Position numbers and translations under genes: made by a program. Shown here one piece after another: positions 60,617 to 64,000 of a stretch of DNA of 64,000 nucleotides. The stretch is from Urechis unicinctus (taxonomy: Eukaryota; Annelida; Polychaeta; Xenopneusta; Urechidae), in assembly GCA_034190875.2 (NCBI GenBank), contig CM067351.1:291741-355740 (forward strand), in the 5' to 3' direction. Positions within the stretch are counted from its first letter, which is position 1; every line of letters begins with the position of its first letter. The notes under the pieces are model-generated. The model did not search any database. It had not been told where the DNA came from and saw nothing but the letters and a program-made list of their open reading frames with translations.

Positions 60617-61905
60617 TGTTTGGTGTTTGGGCCATTATCATTTTCTGGCAACCAAAAAAAAATCACTAATAACTGTTTATACAATTGCATAATGTTATTT
60701 TATTAATCAAGTGATTGCTTGCGGTTTACACAAAGCCCATATTTGTTATATGTTGTACGGTTGTGTTATACCTGTACAGGGCATGTTTGTTGTCAGAAAC
60801 ATTAAAGGCCTGTGCGCAACCTTTTCTCGGTGTTCAAAGTTATTTATTGTGGGACAAGTGAAAAATCCCAAATACTTGTCCGACCGGACATGTTCATTAC
60901 TTCGCCAATCGTGAGTTTTATCTCGAGCAAACACTGAAGCCTTGAAGACTGAGGTTTCATCGTCTTTCGATGCGCAGCCGAGCGTGTGAGACAGGATTAT
61001 CAGTAACCGAACAGCACTGATCCATACGCCAGTTTCATGTGTGGTGAAGTTCTTTCACTGCTTTATTCTACCAGTACCCAATGAATCGAAAACAGAGGCA
61101 TTTGTAACCACAGGGATTTACATTTGCCTGCCGGCCGCTATCTTCTATGTACAAAAGAAGATATAGGCCGGCAGGCCAATACAAATCCCAGTGCTTGTTA
61201 GTGTCTTAGTATGCATTGTCTCCATAACTAGCTAGCGTCATGACAGTGATGTAAGGTCAAACTTGTTGCAGGAGTTACGTGACACGTTTTTAACGCACTA
61301 TTGATTTAACACTACATATGTGCGTTGTGACATTGGCGCGTTACGCACCGCGCTACGATGACGGCGCCCGGTGCGTAACGCTGTACAACCAGTGTGTCAA
61401 TCTGCGAGTCTGATGGCGAAACAGAAGACACAAAATATATATAAAGGGCCAATTTGACCTCAGCTGATAAATTCAACTGCTATGACAAAAAACGAAGGAA
61501 TGAAGCCATGAATATCTTGCATTTACAAGGGGTTGATTTGTACCATTTAATATTTTTGAAAACCTGTTTTCATTAAGCTGTAAAGAAATTGTAAAGGTAC
61601 ATAACATTTAATGATTGGAGTATAAATAATTTCAATGCAATAAACTTTTTACATAAGTTTATTTCCTTATATCAATAAAAACAACCATACCATGTGAACT
61701 TCCATGTCTTATGGGACAAGTAGGTTTCACATGGGACAAGTACAAATTGCCATTCACTTGTTCTATGGGACAAGTGAATGCTGGAAGTTAGTGCCTTCCC
61801 CTGGGGGTTCATGTGTAATTCTGGGCAGCCAACTTGCTCTGTAAGGAAATGTGTCATCAAAAGTTATTCTCTTTTGGTTTGACAAAGTGTAAGAGATTTT
61901 GTACA
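60617..61905. repeat. 3' flank of the element with two inverted repeats
   Basis: AT-rich, no gene. Inverted repeat 1: 61113-61189, arms GGGATTT-CATTTGCCTGCCGGCC..CTATCTTCT around ATGTACAA. Inverted repeat 2: 61338-61381, GCGTTACGCACC / GGTGCGTAACGC around CGCGCTACGATGACGGCGCCC. TGGGACAAGT recurs at 60851, 61713, 61733 and 61767. The 3' end of the Ngaro-like element is not identified. Confidence 0.55.
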
Positions 61906-61909
61906 AATA

Positions 61910-62065
61910 ACCCTCACCATCACTCGACCCTCACTATCTTTACATCACCATCACTCGACCCTCACTATCTTTACATCACCATCACTCGACCCTCACTATC
62001 TTTACATCACCATCACTCGACCCTCACTATCTTTACATCACCATCACTCGACCCTCACTATCCTA
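61910..62065. repeat. 31-bp minisatellite (CCTCACTATCTTTACATCACCATCACTCGAC)
   Basis: Five near-identical copies; same family as 1-515 and 52440-52930 but more homogeneous. Confidence 0.92.
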
Positions 62066-62530
62066 TCTAATGGTTTGTTGTCAATAAACATCATATTTCA
62101 CTTGGATGTTGACAGTTGACAAAACTTTCCATAGAGGATTGTCCTAATGGCTAATGATAGCAGTTATTCTATAGTAAAGTGATGCTCATGTAACTCAACA
62201 TCAATAATTATGCTGTATTTACATGTGCTTGTATATATTTGGGCAGATTTATGCTATTTTGTTAGTCAGGATGACCTGTCAACAGTGTTCAAAAACAACC
62301 CCGACACCCGTACAACCGGGTTATCTCGCGATCAGTCTGCCTATCAAAAGATGGCAATCTTCTGATAGTTTACGACAACATTAACGTTTTTGGCTTTCTG
62401 CCAACTCAATCAACAGCTACTTAGTAGAGCATTTGGTGAATACCAATTGAGTAGTAATCAGCTTATTACACTTGCTTTAGCACACACCAACTGCAGCTTC
62501 TTTGTTAATACATCCCTATGTATCATGGGT
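62066..62530 (+). repeat. Dispersed repeat, right copy
   Basis: Matches 1690-2110 over most of its length in the same orientation, including TCAACAGTGTTCAAAAACAACCC and TTGAGTAGTAATCAGCTTATTACAC. The match stops abruptly after CATCCCTATGTAT. Confidence 0.82.
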
Positions 62531-63420
62531 AGAAACCGTTAATAGAGACAGAAAACGATTTTGGGCGAGTTGAATTTGACTTATCACGCGCCCGATCGGC
62601 GAGTCAGTTATTGCACTCTCCCTGGGTTAATTACTTTCCTGTGGCATTGCCAAATATCAAAAGCATGCTTGAGACATTTGTCTCCGGTTTTTGTCCGCGC
62701 ATGCTACCATAAAATACGCGTGAGTCAACAAGCTTTAGATCAGGTGTTCATGAAGTCAGCTTTTTGAGAGGGTAAGCTGAGTTGGCTGTTTCATCCGTAT
62801 TCATAAAATAATATCAGTCGCTGGGTCAACTGAAATTTCTGTCGTTAGTCTTTATTAGTGTTTATGAATACGATCCGAGATCTCGGACTCAGATGAGATC
62901 GCAGATTGAAGTTGCGACAACTCAAGTTAAGATTCTTTATAAATACGGCCCCAGATTAGTGCAGTTTGCCAACATACCAACTTCAGGTTTTAATACCGCA
63001 GCTCTCGTACTTGCTTCGATAGGGCTGAGCAGGTTGATCTTGCCCCCAATCAGTCGTATGCTAGAGAAAGAGTGCTTTGTATTTGTTTGACCTGATACCA
63101 ACAATTTGGTCATCTATGGCAAAATGGGAGAGAGGCTTCAATGTGATGGGCCAAACCAAGAGTGACAGGCGGGTCAGTTTATGCCATTCCACATTATTCA
63201 ACCACATGACTGTTATTCTTATATTCACAACTTTGATCCCGACAGTGAGACTGAATCATTAGATACTGTGTGTGTAGGTGCGGAATTACTGCTTGATTTC
63301 ACAAGCACAGACAAGTGATAAGTTTTTGCATTTAAGGCGTCCTAAGTGTTCATTTCTGTTTGTCTTTGTACATATTTTATCTGTGAATTATATGAACCGT
63401 AGTGGGTAATAAAAATTCAT
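62531..63420. other. No gene seen
   Basis: Non-coding. Frames at 62561-62767 and 62893-63090 are short and carry no domain. Confidence 0.45.
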
Positions 63421-63423
63421 ATT

Positions 63424-63921
63424 TGGGCTAGCCGTGCACGACGTCTTATTGACGTCGTGCGATGATCGTAACCAAATGTGGCGCGACAATACATGAGTTC
63501 CAATTATACACGATTATTACAGACATGTACATATGAAGAATAATTTTTCACATAATTGAATGTTTATAAACAAGTTGAGTTAGTTTACGTGTGAGATTTC
63601 GTCAAAGGCGATTTAATCCGGTCACACAAATTCTGAAAAATTCATGTTTATTTTGAACGACAAGTTTCAGCGCGCATGCGCAGACAAGGTTCTTCGCAAG
63701 CGAACTTTTTCTTTCTGAATTTTATTATTTAAGTACACGTGTCATTTTGTCAATGATTATCTTTTGGAAATATCTTCTTTGAAGGGCGATATGTATTCAA
63801 CGATATCACATTGACATTTAAAAAAAGATAACACTTATTGATTCCCGCAGTCTGGAGGGGGCACTTGGCCTTGTCCTGCGTAGGGGTGTGCCCCGGGATC
63901 TCAAAAACCTGTACCCGTCAT
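63424..63921 (+). mobile_element. Hairpin-started repeat element, copy B, with truncated MITE copy 4
   Basis: Begins GGGCTAGCC and a hairpin at 63436-63460 (GCACGACGTC, loop TTATT, GACGTCGTGC), then follows 3780-4290 closely. It ends in the GGGGGCACTT MITE (63857-63921), which is cut off at ACCTGTACCCGTCATTATA by the terminal microsatellite. Confidence 0.78.
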
Positions 63922-64000
63922 TATACATATATATATATACCTATATATGTATATATACATATGTATATATATACATATATATATAGATGTATATATATAT
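63922..64000. repeat. TA-rich microsatellite at window edge
   Basis: Imperfect TATACATATATATGTATA, running off the end of the window. Confidence 0.95.

Overview
The window is eukaryotic and almost certainly from a marine invertebrate animal. It has intron-style splice sites, a BTB-BACK-kelch gene, a C-type lectin exon, tyrosine-recombinase retroelements and a very heavy load of minisatellites and short inverted-repeat transposons. Nothing suggests operons or a bacterium. The ACAAGAGGCCCATGGG-type repeat and the abundance of recombinase-domain proteins of the KIAA1958/ZMYM kind remind me of molluscs or other lophotrochozoans, but amphioxus or another invertebrate cannot be excluded from sequence alone.

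Layout. 1-4760: C/T-rich minisatellite, a dispersed repeat, and a cluster of hairpin-ended and MITE-like elements; parts recur in the same order at 61.9-63.9 kb and part recurs inverted at 53.5-54.3 kb. 6.0-11.4 kb: six consecutive minisatellites, including about 1.5 kb of a G-rich 20-mer and about 1.2 kb of a 33-mer. 12.5-33.2 kb: mostly non-coding, with more minisatellites, microsatellites, an orphan C-type lectin exon (21786-21982, minus), a decayed mobile-element protein gene (22407-23480, minus), a coding-like relic (28667-29040) and a few weak candidate exons. 34.3-36.4 kb: a broken Ty3/Gypsy-type retrotransposon with the reverse transcriptase core deleted. 38.5-39.9 kb: degenerate and tandem repeats.

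40.7-50.15 kb is the most interesting part. A BTB-BACK-kelch gene (minus strand, 50150 to 46862) is interrupted by a 1281-bp element whose near-identical partner lies in inverse orientation at 40698-41976. The element encodes only the N-terminal, DNA-binding-like half of a Crypton/KIAA1958-type tyrosine recombinase, and it ends in palindromic 96-bp units built on TTATCGC. Removing it exactly restores the kelch reading frame and leaves no target duplication, as expected for recombinase-type rather than DDE-type insertion. Between the two copies lies a 2.2-kb tandem duplication made of a MITE, a tRNA-derived head, 355-bp subrepeats and a terminal hairpin.

52.9-54.4 kb: a TIR-bounded DNA transposon (TACCGTAATTATTC ends, TA target) with a second MITE nested inside. 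54.96-55.83 kb: two minisatellites meeting at a perfect palindrome. 55.9-60.6 kb: a nearly complete DIRS-superfamily retrotransposon with Ngaro-like order (gag, then RT-RNase H, then tyrosine recombinase). Its RT-RNase H and recombinase frames are intact and its gag is frameshifted. 60.6-64.0 kb: repeats, inverted repeats and a terminal TA microsatellite.

Several frameshifts fall in homopolymers (kelch, the Crypton-like copies, gag), so part of the apparent decay may be consensus error in the assembly.
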